Assembly: GCF_001730285.1 (NCBI RefSeq)
Contig: NZ_MIJZ01000001.1
Span: forward strand, 1-64,000
Direction: 5' to 3'
DNA: 64,000 nt
Origin: Enterococcus ureasiticus
GTDB taxonomy: Bacteria > Bacillota > Bacilli > Lactobacillales > Enterococcaceae
The translations under genes and the position numbers were made by a program. Every line of letters begins with the position of its first letter. Position 1 is the stretch's first letter. Shown here piece by piece: positions 27,526 to 36,100 of this stretch. The notes beneath the pieces were generated by a model. That model was not told the origin of the DNA. It saw only the letters and a program-made list of their open reading frames with translations, and searched no databases.

Positions 27526-28206
27526 ATGTTGTTTTCAATTTTTGTAGATCATAAAGGTGATTTCCAATGGGCATCCATAGCTGCTATAGTGAGTTTTATA
27601 GGCTTTATAACAACATTGGCTTCAACAGTTTGGATTAATAAAAAAACCATCCGTGCTAGTGTGCAATCAAAAACTAATATTGAGTGGATTAATCAAATAA
27701 GGAGGTTATCAGCAGAGCTTATTTATAACTATGAATTGGTTAGATCATCTGCGACATTTTCTTTTGGAACTAAAATAAAAATAGTATTTATTGAATCTGA
27801 AATAGAAAAAGAAGATAACAAAATGTGGACATCAGGAATTGTAAATATTTATCCACAAGAACAAAAAAAAGCACTTATCAAATCAAAAAGAAGTTACGAT
27901 GAAAAATACAATGAGAACATAGGTGCTGCAAGTTTGGCCACTAATCAACTTTTATTGTATTTTATTGATGATGATAAGCATTCAAATCTTATAGATCTAA
28001 TAGCAAAATTGAGAGCATCAGTTGTTAAGATAGCAGATTTTTCAAGAGAACGAATTGAAACGGGGCAACCTACAACTTACTATGAAGATATGCTTGAGAA
28101 GCAGTCAAAGTATGCAAAAGAACTTGATGATTTAATTAACGAGTTTAGAAATGAAGTTGCGTTATACTTGAAAATTGAATGGGAGAATGTAAAATCAGGT
28201 AAATAA
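27526..28206 (+). CDS. Membrane-anchored protein of unknown function
   Basis: 226 residues. One membrane helix at about 17-38 (ASIAAIVSFIGFITTLASTV) is followed by NIEWINQIRRLSAELIYNYE and a long helical cytoplasmic part. The arrangement, with a TM segment followed by WIxxxR, resembles proteins annotated DUF4760. GGAGG precedes the ATG. It lies among prophage remnants and could be phage-defence or superinfection cargo; this is a guess. Confidence 0.6.
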   Translation: MLFSIFVDHKGDFQWASIAAIVSFIGFITTLASTVWINKKTIRASVQSKTNIEWINQIRRLSAELIYNYELVRSSATFSFGTKIKIVFIESEIEKEDNKMWTSGIVNIYPQEQKKALIKSKRSYDEKYNENIGAASLATNQLLLYFIDDDKHSNLIDLIAKLRASVVKIADFSRERIETGQPTTYYEDMLEKQSKYAKELDDLINEFRNEVALYLKIEWENVKSGK

Positions 28207-28253
28207 TAAAACGAAACTCAACAAAACAATGATCGCGAGGTGGTGTGATATGG

Positions 28254-28427
28254 ATGGCTAGACAGAGAGAGCCTAGAAGGGATCAAGCAAAAGAGATCTG
28301 GCTTAAATCTGATGGAGAAAAGCTCTTGAAAGATATGGCCAAAGAAATAGGTGTGTCAGATTCTCAAATAAGGAAATGGAAATCAATTGATAAATGTAGC
28401 GTTGAGCGGTGTTTTCTATCCAGATAG
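28254..28427 (+). pseudogene. Phage terminase small subunit, N-terminal fragment
   Basis: MARQREPRRDQAKEIWLKSD, then DMAKEIGVSDSQIRKWKSID, is the HTH start of PBSX-type TerS. After about 45 residues it runs into a different frame of lysin sequence and stops. The deletion joins the packaging region directly to the lysis region. Confidence 0.75.
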
Positions 28428-28674
28428 ACAGCTAGCGGTAAGCGCGGATACTAATCCAGATGATGTAGCAAGACCAGCTTTAGATTATTACAACGCAGGT
28501 AGCTCGATCCCGTACGATAGCTATATTATGACTAATGGTTATGTGTGGATCAGTTACATTGCTGGAAGTGGTAAACGTCGCTATGTTGCTGTTGGTCCAG
28601 ATGACGGGCAGATTGATACAACATGGGGTAGAGGGTTTTTAATTAGAAATATTTTTTTCAAACAGGGTCTGTAA
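28387..28674 (+). pseudogene. Endolysin SH3b cell-wall-binding domain fragment
   Basis: From a TTG the frame reads INVALSGVFYPDRQLAVSAD ... YIMTNGYVWISYIAGSGKRR, a bacterial SH3 domain from the C-terminus of a phage lysin. The catalytic part is missing because of the fusion with the TerS fragment. The 140 bp after it, before the serine protease, are AT-rich with an inverted repeat around CATATGAATATAG. Confidence 0.7.
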
Positions 28675-28817
28675 ATATAATTTCGATACAATTATTTATC
28701 CAATAATACATTGATAAAAGAATTTGTTTAAGTTATTATAACATATGAATATAGTTGTTACTTCATGTCAATTTACTATATTCATATGTGTATATTAGGT
28801 AAACAGGAGGAGAATAA

Positions 28818-30404
28818 ATGAAAAAATTTATGTTTGGTGTTTTTGTTTTTGCGGGTTTATTATGTGGGGGAACTACGTTTGCAGAAAGTGAATTAGATAC
28901 TGTTGATAATAATAATGAAGTTACAGATTATTACAACATGGAAATGTATTCTTTAAACGATTTTGAATCGTCTGGCTATGAAGGAACTGGGGTAACTACT
29001 GAAAATGCTGTAATTCCAGATCTTCCAGATGATGTAGAATATATTAGTGATCTGGAAGAAGGTTCGCCATCTGCGGAGCCTGAAAAAATTATAGGTTCTG
29101 ACAATAGGAAAATAGTTGCAGACACTACTGTTAACCCTTATAGAAAAGTAATATTTTTAAGTATGAAGTTTCCAAACGGAAAACGTTATATAGGCAGTGG
29201 TAATATGATTTCTTCTGATACTGTGTTAACAGCTGGACATTGCATTTATAGCAAGAATGATGGAGGGTGGGCGACAAGTGTCGAAGTTTACCCAGGGTAT
29301 AATGGAAGTTACGCCCCTTATGGCGTTGCTTACTCGAAAAAACTCATGAGCGTTAAAGGGTGGATTGACAATTCTAGTTCTGCATACGATATTGGAGCAA
29401 TTAAGTTAGATCGTAGTATTGGAAATTCTGTAGGTTGGTTTGGTTTAACCACAGGGATGACAAGTCCAATTACTCTTTCTGGCTACCATGGAGATCTAAA
29501 CAAAAGAATGGGGACCGAAACTGGGAATATTTTAAAACATACAGATAATAATGTTTATTATACCTTAGATTCAACAGGCGGGTCTAGTGGAAGTGGTGTT
29601 TATAATAATAAGGATCAGATTTTAGCAGTACATGCTTATGCAGGAGCGGACAATAATTTCGGGACAAAGATTAATAATGCTAATTTTAGATTAATTCAGC
29701 AATGGATAAATCCTTCAATAAACTATAATCAATATCATTCTAACTCTGGTAAATATGCAGCAAAACTGAATACATGGGTATATAATAATAAGGATAATTT
29801 TACATCTAACACTCAAAAAAAAGCAATACCTAAATATACAATTGTTGATGTTAAAGCTATTGATTTCAGCGCTAGTGGCTATCCTAGATTAGTAACGAAT
29901 GAAGGATATCTTTCGGCTAATAAAGATTTTTTTGTTAAAGTAGTTGATAATGTGGACCAATATATTACTACTCCACAAAAATTGGTAACGAAGGAAAATA
30001 TATGGGTTTACAGTAATAAAGATGCATTCTCTAAAGAAACCCAAATAAAATCTATACCAAAAGATACAATGTTAGATGTTCGAGATATTGCATACAGTAA
30101 AGATGGTTGGCCAAGATTAGTTACAAGTCTTGGGTATATTTCGGCAAATAAGGGATATGTAAAACCGGTAATTAGCAATATTGATCAGTATATTACTACT
30201 GCTGGTAAAGTAGAAGTTAAAGAAAATATTTGGAGCTATAATGATAAAGATTCTTTTTCTACTAGTACTCAAAAGCAAAAAATAAATAAAGGTACTATTT
30301 TGTCAGTCCAAAGCATCATTTTTAGTAAGGATGGATGGCCAAGACTAGTTACGGATAAAGGTTATGTGTCAGCGAACAAGCAATATGTAAGCTTAATTAA
30401 ATAA
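28818..30404 (+). CDS. Secreted V8-like serine protease with three C-terminal repeats
   Basis: 528 residues. Signal peptide at 1-22 (FAGLLCGGTTFA), a pro-region to about 95, then a chymotrypsin-fold domain of the glutamyl endopeptidase type with His in TAGHCIY, Asp in SAYDIGAIKL and Ser in GGSSGSGVY. From about residue 305 come three repeats of about 72 residues with the pattern NIWVYSNKDAF ... GWPRLVTSLGYISANK, resembling DUF5776/SH3-like wall-binding units. GGAGG precedes the start. No adjacent fsr-type regulator is seen, so it is probable prophage cargo. Confidence 0.88.
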   Translation: MKKFMFGVFVFAGLLCGGTTFAESELDTVDNNNEVTDYYNMEMYSLNDFESSGYEGTGVTTENAVIPDLPDDVEYISDLEEGSPSAEPEKIIGSDNRKIVADTTVNPYRKVIFLSMKFPNGKRYIGSGNMISSDTVLTAGHCIYSKNDGGWATSVEVYPGYNGSYAPYGVAYSKKLMSVKGWIDNSSSAYDIGAIKLDRSIGNSVGWFGLTTGMTSPITLSGYHGDLNKRMGTETGNILKHTDNNVYYTLDSTGGSSGSGVYNNKDQILAVHAYAGADNNFGTKINNANFRLIQQWINPSINYNQYHSNSGKYAAKLNTWVYNNKDNFTSNTQKKAIPKYTIVDVKAIDFSASGYPRLVTNEGYLSANKDFFVKVVDNVDQYITTPQKLVTKENIWVYSNKDAFSKETQIKSIPKDTMLDVRDIAYSKDGWPRLVTSLGYISANKGYVKPVISNIDQYITTAGKVEVKENIWSYNDKDSFSTSTQKQKINKGTILSVQSIIFSKDGWPRLVTDKGYVSANKQYVSLIK

Positions 30405-30476
30405 AATAAACCAATCGTTTGAAAATTGGCTGAACTGTACGAAGTTTAAAAAAAGAAAGTTGCTTAATATCAGTAA

Positions 30477-30507
30477 TTTCCCATCTCTTTTGAGGTGGGA
30501 TTTTTTT
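30477..30507 (+). terminator. Terminator TCCCATCTC / GAGGTGGGA, copy 2
   Basis: Same hairpin and T run as at 18273. It begins the second protease/lipoprotein/LXG block. Confidence 0.85.
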
Positions 30508-30616
30508 GCGTTAAAATAGCCCTCCTTGATTGGAGGGTTACATAAAATACTATTTACAAAAAGAGGTTGAAGATTAATTAAAAGATAGATATAATTGATA
30601 TTTAAAAAAGGAGTTA

Positions 30617-31141
30617 ACGGGGAATAAGATAAAACGAAAAAAGGTGTTGGTAGGAGTAATTATGGTCATGTTTTTTATGTTTTTATGAAACTGGAAAAAG
30701 CAGATGCATATGTACTTTGGAATTATTGGTTGGGTGGTTCTAATAAGATTTTGAGGTACAATCAACTAGGGACGAAACATAGAGCACACGCAAATATTCA
30801 TTGGAACAAACAATCGCCAGGTACTATTCAACGGATGGATAGTGCTGCTAATGTGCGATTGTATGATAGGAATGACGGTCGTACCGGAGCTGGTGGAGAC
30901 ACATCGGCTACCACAAAAAACAATAAAATTTAATGACTATTGAATGTTAAGAAGTAACCATCCTTATGCAGAAGAATTTAGTTTCATGATTGCAACACAT
31001 GAATTTGGACATGCTTTAGGATTATCGCATGCCCCAGGTTTTAAGAATGTAATGTATGCTAGTTTTGGTCCAGGAATTGTAAACAACCTTCCTACAGCAG
31101 ATGATAGAGTTAGGCTGCTAGCATCAAAAAGAAGATGGTAG
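30617..31141 (+). pseudogene. Matrixin-like metalloprotease, broken second copy
   Basis: Homologous to the gene at 18452 and still showing HEFGHALGLSH and NVMY. It is disrupted several times: the expected start is ACG (30617), one base is missing in the T-rich signal-peptide region near 30680, and the frame breaks at about 30930. The A run near the start is A6, so here the start region is in frame. No product is expected. Confidence 0.8.
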
Positions 31142-31154
31142 AAGGAGATAAAAA

Positions 31155-31958
31155 ATGAAAATAACTAGATTTGGATTAGTAATGCTTTTAAGTGTAACTC
31201 TTGTTTCACTTATGGCATGTAAAAATGAGAAAAGTGAACAAAAGGAAAGTACAAGTACATCAATTTCACAAACGAAAGATATTCTAGCATCATTAGGTTT
31301 AGAAAATCAAAATGATGTAGACACGTGGGAAACTCCCCTTAATGTTACTATCCTGGCTTCTTCATACATGTGGGCACCGACTTTGGAAGGAAAAATATTA
31401 GAAGCAGATAATGTTTTTATAGCTACCATAGAGGATATGACAACGAATTATTCTGATTCTATGTATGATGAAAAAGGTGAGTTGTTAAGTAGCACCCCGA
31501 TAACTGATTTCAAATTGAAGGTTCTTGATAATTTAAGAGGAGAGCTACCAACTGATGGGTTTGTCAAAGCTACAAGAGTGGACTTTGGTTATGGTGATGG
31601 ACTTGAGAAAGGCAATTTTATAACACTTATTGAAAATGATATTATCCCAGAAAAAGGGAAGTCTTATGTTTTTCTTGCTCGAGCAGTGGACGGGGAATTA
31701 ATTATCTTAAATGGGGGAGAAGCACCTAGTAATTTTCCGTTGGAAAATGCGCCTATGAATTTAGATAAACAATCTAGAAGTGTTGTAGAGAATATCGTGG
31801 ATTCTTCGAACAAAGTAGAGGAAATTGAAAAACAAGTAGAAAATGAGAAAGAGACATTTAATGAAATTGGAAATACCCTTTTGAACGCACATGAAATACA
31901 AGCCTGTATTGAAGGTAACGGAAATAAGCTTGATATGAATAAAGTCATAATAAAATAG
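31155..31958 (+). CDS. Lipoprotein paired with the protease locus, copy 2
   Basis: 267 residues with lipobox LMAC (Cys22). Homologous over its whole length to the lipoprotein at 18973, including ENQNDVDTWETPLNV, LIENDIIPEKGKSYVFLARA and the C-terminal GNGNKLDMNKVIIK. AAGGAG precedes the start. It has stayed intact although its protease partner decayed, so it may have a protective or independent role. Confidence 0.75.
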   Translation: MKITRFGLVMLLSVTLVSLMACKNEKSEQKESTSTSISQTKDILASLGLENQNDVDTWETPLNVTILASSYMWAPTLEGKILEADNVFIATIEDMTTNYSDSMYDEKGELLSSTPITDFKLKVLDNLRGELPTDGFVKATRVDFGYGDGLEKGNFITLIENDIIPEKGKSYVFLARAVDGELIILNGGEAPSNFPLENAPMNLDKQSRSVVENIVDSSNKVEEIEKQVENEKETFNEIGNTLLNAHEIQACIEGNGNKLDMNKVIIK

Positions 31959-31970
31959 TTGTTATTGGCC

Positions 31971-32008
31971 GAAAGCCTATCTCTTAGTTTGAGGTCGGCT
32001 TATTTTTT
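31971..32008 (+). terminator. Terminator after the second lipoprotein gene
   Basis: AAGCCTATCTC / GAGGTCGGCTT with a T run. It also overlaps the end of the converging small gene. Confidence 0.8.
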
Positions 32009-32177
32009 ATAAAATTTTATCGTACAACTTTGTGATCCTATCCTCAACCTCCACACTCAACACTAGCAACCGATACAACTCTACAGCATCGTCTAAACTT
32101 TTAAACTCACATCTAGCAGCGCCGCTATCACTAACCAATCCCACAACTTTACCGTCCAATATAATTATTTGATCCAT
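32007..32177 (-). CDS. Small acidic protein of 56 residues beside the LXG operon
   Basis: Minus-strand frame MDQIIILDGKVVGLVSDSGA ... DDAVELYRLLVLSVEVEDRI. No signal or membrane segment. A truncated homologue sits at the same relative place in the first block (19836-19968), so the gene belongs to the LXG locus. The two versions differ mostly at positions that keep acidic and aliphatic character, which supports a real protein. Function unknown. Confidence 0.55.
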   Translation of the reverse strand: MDQIIILDGKVVGLVSDSGAARCEFKSLDDAVELYRLLVLSVEVEDRITKLYDKIL

Positions 32178-32297
32178 ATAGAAAAACTATTATGGTAAAA
32201 CAGGCGAGTGTTTTTGGATGTTTTATATGACATATTTATAAAATATTCATTATATTATATTATTAAATCTCATATTATGATAATAAGGAGAAGGAAA

Positions 32298-32588
32298 ATG
32301 TCTATAAATAGTAATTCAAGTATTGCCAGTGGTATTTCGGCTTCATTTAGTCAGTCTGCCAGTTCATTAAATAGTATAAGTGTTTCTGTATCAGCATTTA
32401 GAACCAATGTTTCAGGCAACGCCCCAGCTGTACAATCACTCAATAACTACCAACAGGGATTAGGCGCATTATCTACCAGTGTTGTTTCATCTGGTGATAA
32501 CATTCATTCCGTTGCGAAAGAGTTTGAACGAATCGATCAGAATATTGCTCAATTGACGAAATTTAACCTTCCAGGAGGTTTTTCATGA
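32298..32588 (+). CDS. WXG100-like type VII secretion partner (TIGR04197-type)
   Basis: 96 residues starting MSINSNSSIASGISASFSQS, all helical, Ser-rich and without signal peptide, like the TIGR04197 (SACOL2603-like) small partners of LXG toxins. AAGGAG lies 7 bp upstream. It overlaps the next gene by 4 bp (ATGA), giving the standard order Esx-like, DUF3958, LXG toxin. It probably binds the LXG head for export. Confidence 0.82.
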   Translation: MSINSNSSIASGISASFSQSASSLNSISVSVSAFRTNVSGNAPAVQSLNNYQQGLGALSTSVVSSGDNIHSVAKEFERIDQNIAQLTKFNLPGGFS

Positions 32589-32972
32589 GTGAGATCCAGA
32601 AACAACAAGAAGTTGATCAAAAAAATTATCAGTTCAGGATTCGTTTGGAACAACTCCAAGAGGATCAGTTAGCCATTAGAAAAGAGCAACGCTACATAGA
32701 AGAGCAACAAGAAGAATTTTTTCAGTTGCAGCAACAAGAACAAGCTGCTTATGATTTTGTCTTAGGAACTGTGAAGCAGAGGAGCGAGCCTTTTTTGAAG
32801 AAAGAGGAGATGAGAGTCTTCATCTTTCTTCAAAAAAGTCCAACGAGAATTTGATGAACAACTCCTTCAGCTAAAAAAAGATGAACGGACGTTGTTTGAT
32901 CAAGAAGAAAATCTAAAGGCGGAGCAACAAGCTTTTTGGAAGAAACCAGAGGAAAAAGAAAATGGGGCTTAA
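32585..32972 (+). pseudogene. DUF3958-like LXG accessory protein, frameshifted
   Basis: Coiled-coil protein MSEIQKQQEVDQKNYQFRIR ... with Gln/Glu-rich heptads. A frameshift near 32780-32850 moves the frame; the rest reads VQREFDEQLLQLKKDERTLF and ends EEKENGA just after the LXG start. Its usual role is as a second targeting partner for LXG toxins. Confidence 0.72.
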
Positions 32973-33300
32973 ATTTTATGTGACTGAAGCACAGACACGA
33001 TCATCGCAAGCTTCTCAATTGACCAATCAAGCTATTACATCATTACAAGCGAGCATTCAACTCTTTTTATCTGCACCACTATCTAGCAAGGCCTATGATT
33101 CAGCAAAAAATTATTTCATGGTCGCTTATACACCTTTATGTCAATCTGCTATAATGACAGGTGAAGCGCTGGAAAGTGCGCATAAAAAGTTTCATGCCTA
33201 CGATGGTCAATCAGCAAGTTTCTTTTCAGATTATGAAGCGAGTCAGCAAGAATTCAATACAGGTTTGGCACAGGTTATCCTGATATACCTAAAGAAGTAA
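32962..33300 (+). pseudogene. LXG toxin head with internal deletion and lost toxin domain
   Basis: Starts MGLKFYVTEAQTRSSQASQL, an intact LXG N-terminus. Compared with the copy at 19969, 201 bp (67 codons) are missing between two AAGTTT repeats, joining AHKKF to HAYDGQSASFF. After GLAQV the homology ends and the frame closes at 33300. The effector domain is gone. A different frame reads a short toxin-like tail (see 33273). Confidence 0.75.
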
Positions 33301-33326
33301 GGAGGAAATTTAATGAACGCAAATGA
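33273..33326 (+). pseudogene. Orphan C-terminal tail of a polymorphic toxin
   Basis: In the frame one base off the LXG remnant the sequence reads GYPDIPKEVRRKFNERK and a stop, overlapping the immunity-like start at 33313. This looks like the last residues of an exchanged toxin domain, brought next to the LXG head by deletion. Confidence 0.4.
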
Positions 33327-33789
33327 TAGAGCCATTAATTTTGTGAGTAGGGGTTTGAAAGAAGGAGACTATGGATATGTGCTAAGAAAATATGTCTATA
33401 GCGACGAATGGGATGAATACTTGCTAAAAAATATGGAAGGAATCGTATTTGAGCCATCAGGTGGTTTTGATTATACTAGGTGCTTCTCTTATTATTTTAT
33501 GGAAGACATTGAATTAAAAAATTCATTTTTTTCAGATAAATCGACTAAAGAAATAATGCAACGTGGTTATATAGAGTTTATTAGTTTGAAAATCTCAGCG
33601 ATAAGTCCATTTTTTATCATTGAAAAAGCACAATATCAAAGCCCAAAAGAAGGGCAAAAGCTTGATATAGTGTATCTAAAAGAATTTAAAAACCAAACTC
33701 TTGAAAAAAAATATACAGAGCTAATAGAAGTATTAGGAGAACAAAAACAGATTTTGGTTAATAGAGAAGAATTAAAAAAATTCCTTTGA
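33313..33789 (+). CDS. Probable immunity protein (orphan)
   Basis: 158 residues starting MNANDRAINFVSRGLKEGDY, with aromatic and acidic residues and no export signal. AAGGAGG precedes the ATG. It directly follows the LXG remnant, the expected position of an immunity gene. No family recognised. Retention without its toxin would protect against siblings that still make it. Confidence 0.65.
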   Translation: MNANDRAINFVSRGLKEGDYGYVLRKYVYSDEWDEYLLKNMEGIVFEPSGGFDYTRCFSYYFMEDIELKNSFFSDKSTKEIMQRGYIEFISLKISAISPFFIIEKAQYQSPKEGQKLDIVYLKEFKNQTLEKKYTELIEVLGEQKQILVNREELKKFL

Positions 33790-34035
33790 ATATTCCACTA
33801 GAAAATTATGAACCCGAAAATGTTAATTGTTTAAGTTTTTTATTTGAATAATAGATAAAAAATGCAATTATGAAGTAAGAATCTATAGTTCTCTTTTTAA
33901 GAACAAGATTTCAAATAGGAATATATCCTAAAACAGGAAATTATTTAGGTGAAATTACCACATAAAGATTTAAATTATTTTAAGAAATAGAAGGCAACTA
34001 TAATTTATAGGAGTAAAGTCATATAAAAATTAATT

Positions 34036-34758
34036 ATGGAAAATGATGTATATATTTTGAAAATAACCCAAAATTATGTGGTATTAAATGATAACTATGA
34101 GGGCTTGATAGTTTTAGATAAAAATCTTAATTTTAATAAGAAAATACATATTGATGATGATTTTTTTATTTATCAGGCATATTCATCTGAATTAAACGAT
34201 TACATTATAGTTCAAGATATGGAAAGTGATATCCTTTATTCGATCAATATTGAAACAAATAGTGTTAGAAAAATAAATTTGGAAACTATTTTTTCGACAT
34301 ACTATTATGTTGAAAATGATATGTTTTCACTCTTTTCAAAAGGAAAAAAGTATGAATTTACTTATGATGAATTAAAAGAAATGAAATCTTATAATGAAAA
34401 TCTAATAGATAGGAATATACTTTCAAATTGGCAAGAGAATATTTTGTATAATACAAAATCAAATGAACTGATCTATAACAATAAAGTTATTCATAATCCT
34501 CCTGTGAAAGTAGAAGAGTATAAAATAAATTCCAATTTAATATTAAGTTATTCTGAAAAGTATTTATGTTCATATTGTCAAGGGGAGTGGATCTTATTAT
34601 ACGAAGTAGGAGACAAATATTCTATTAGAGAATGTACTGGAAGTTCGAAGTATATATATGTTCTTGTTAATGATAAAAGTGATGTTAATGAAAGTTTAGT
34701 TAAAGTAATACCTCAAAATGCTACTAACAGTGGAAGAATTAAAAGCGATGAAAAATGA
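34036..34758 (+). CDS. Unknown protein, possible orphan immunity protein
   Basis: 240 residues rich in strands (LKITQNYVVLNDNYEGLIVL, DYIIVQDMESDILYSINIET), suggesting a beta-propeller-like or repeated beta-sheet fold. Cytosolic. No convincing RBS before the ATG. It lies between an LXG immunity-like gene and a toxin remnant. Before it, 33790-34035 holds only short fragments, such as RFQIGIYPKTGNYLGEITT, that look like toxin or immunity leftovers. Confidence 0.5.
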   Translation: MENDVYILKITQNYVVLNDNYEGLIVLDKNLNFNKKIHIDDDFFIYQAYSSELNDYIIVQDMESDILYSINIETNSVRKINLETIFSTYYYVENDMFSLFSKGKKYEFTYDELKEMKSYNENLIDRNILSNWQENILYNTKSNELIYNNKVIHNPPVKVEEYKINSNLILSYSEKYLCSYCQGEWILLYEVGDKYSIRECTGSSKYIYVLVNDKSDVNESLVKVIPQNATNSGRIKSDEK

Positions 34759-34801
34759 AATTCCTTTTGCTCATGTCCGTCAAGACAATAAGCATGTATA
34801 G
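34730..34801 (+). pseudogene. LXG toxin linker remnant
   Basis: The frame VEELKAMKNEIPFAHVRQDN matches VEKLKVMRNEMPLA of the toxin at 19969 (linker before its toxin domain) and then stops. It sits 15 bp before the paralogous immunity gene, showing that a complete toxin once stood here. Confidence 0.5.
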
Positions 34802-34815
34802 GAGAGAAATATAAG

Positions 34816-35193
34816 ATGAATACAATTCATGACTGTGAAATAAAAAGCTATTTTGTAAATTTTGAAAATAAGGATATAGTTATTAATATTTCTAATGACG
34901 ATAAAGAAAAACAAATTATATTCCATAACTTTTTATGTTATAAATTTTATGATGAAATGCCTTACAGTATTATTTTAGATTTAGAAGAAAGAGCTTTAGA
35001 TAAATTTTTTACTGAAAATAAAGAGCTATTGATTCAAGGGAAAAAAAATGTATGGCCAATGCAACATAATTCACTGGAAGAGTTGGAAGAAGAAATAAGA
35101 AAAGAACACTTGACCTATCAAGTTTTATATTCTTTGTATGGAATGAATGGATGGGTTTTAGCTGAGCGAGTAGAAATTATTGATGTTAAGTAA
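34816..35193 (+). CDS. Probable immunity protein of the LXG toxin (copy 2)
   Basis: 125 residues, same length as the protein at 21143 and homologous throughout; the last 14 residues are identical. GGAGAG precedes the ATG. The paralogues differ in their middle part, as expected for immunity proteins that track different toxin variants. Cytosolic. Confidence 0.7.
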   Translation: MNTIHDCEIKSYFVNFENKDIVINISNDDKEKQIIFHNFLCYKFYDEMPYSIILDLEERALDKFFTENKELLIQGKKNVWPMQHNSLEELEEEIRKEHLTYQVLYSLYGMNGWVLAERVEIIDVK

Positions 35194-35239
35194 TTTTTAT
35201 AGCAGCTCCGGCAATACGATATAACAGAATTTAAATAGC

Positions 35240-35282
35240 AAAAAAAACCAGAAATAATGTTAGGAATATTTCTGGTTTTTAT
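35240..35282 (+). terminator. Intrinsic terminator after the immunity gene
   Basis: AAAACCAGAAATA / TATTTCTGGTTTT stem with T run, bidirectional. Confidence 0.85.
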
Positions 35283-35329
35283 ATTGATGATTAAGGTTGA
35301 TTGCAGTTGATTCAATCATTATCAAGTTT

Positions 35330-35620
35330 CAAAATTTTGCTGTTTTAGTTTTGCCTGAATCAATCAGCAGCAAAGCGTCTTCTAGTAATCCCTTATGACG
35401 AGGGTTTGAGCTATCCGTTTAGTCATAAAGCCATTTCGAGCTGTTGATCAACTCTCTGATCGGCAAGTTCTCAGCATCCAAAAGGGATTGAATTAGATAA
35501 TAATAGGCTTTCGATCAACAGATTCTTCTTTCCTTTGATATTCCGTTTGTAGGTCATAGCCGTTCCGAATCCATTAGTCTTTACCTTCGTCCGGTAAAGA
35601 GTGGTAGATGGATAGAACTT
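35330..35620 (-). pseudogene. Unidentified phage-like gene remnant
   Basis: The minus strand shows broken but protein-like frames: KVKTNGFGTAMTYKRNIKGK, then AENLPIRELINSSKWLYD, a stop, and NPRHKGLLEDALLLIDSGKT. At least one frameshift and one stop. On the plus strand after it, up to 35766, only a 30-residue frame (MDRTSLDIDEEYLDLVSNWF) is seen. Identity unknown. Confidence 0.35.
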
Positions 35621-35766
35621 CTTTAGATATAGATGAGGAATATTTAGATTTAGTAAGTAATTGGTTCCATTGTCCAGAACCGAAAGGATACGCCATCTAT
35701 TAAGGATATAAACAAGGCTTTGTTTTGTGCCAACACAACGAAAGGAATGAATAGGGATGATTATCC

Positions 35767-35988
35767 CTACATCAACTTGTAGTCACCGAAAAACACATGC
35801 ATGTAGTGATTACCAATCAATATAGCTATCCAGAAACCGCTAATTGTTGCTATAGCAAAAACTAAAGCCTTATATCGCAACTGGTATCTTTTATTTATAA
35901 AAAAAGTGATGCCGGTTGTGATAGAGACTGACAATAAGATAGCGACAGGATAGATAACAATAGTAAAAATTAATATCATAATACCCAA
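35767..35988 (-). CDS. Small membrane protein, 73 residues
   Basis: Two hydrophobic segments (MILIFTIVIYPVAILLSVSI and ALVFAIATISGFWIAILIGN) with a basic loop NKRYQLRYK. A minus-strand gene in the same position relative to the phage repeat as the lipoprotein at 21708. RBS GAGGTG is visible. Unknown function. Confidence 0.5.
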   Translation of the reverse strand: MGIMILIFTIVIYPVAILLSVSITTGITFFINKRYQLRYKALVFAIATISGFWIAILIGNHYMHVFFGDYKLM

Positions 35989-36040
35989 AATACAACACCT
36001 CGTAAAATAGTAATAAATAAATTATAACATAACAACTAAA

Positions 36041-36097
36041 TGAAAGGAGTGGAGGTTTGTCGGCCGATAGTAAAAAGTTTTTACTCCTTTGTGATTA
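36041..36097 (+). repeat. 57-bp direct repeat, copy 2
   Basis: Nearly identical to 22244-22300 and in the same place, before a small phage gene. Confidence 0.75.
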
Positions 36098-36100
36098 AAG

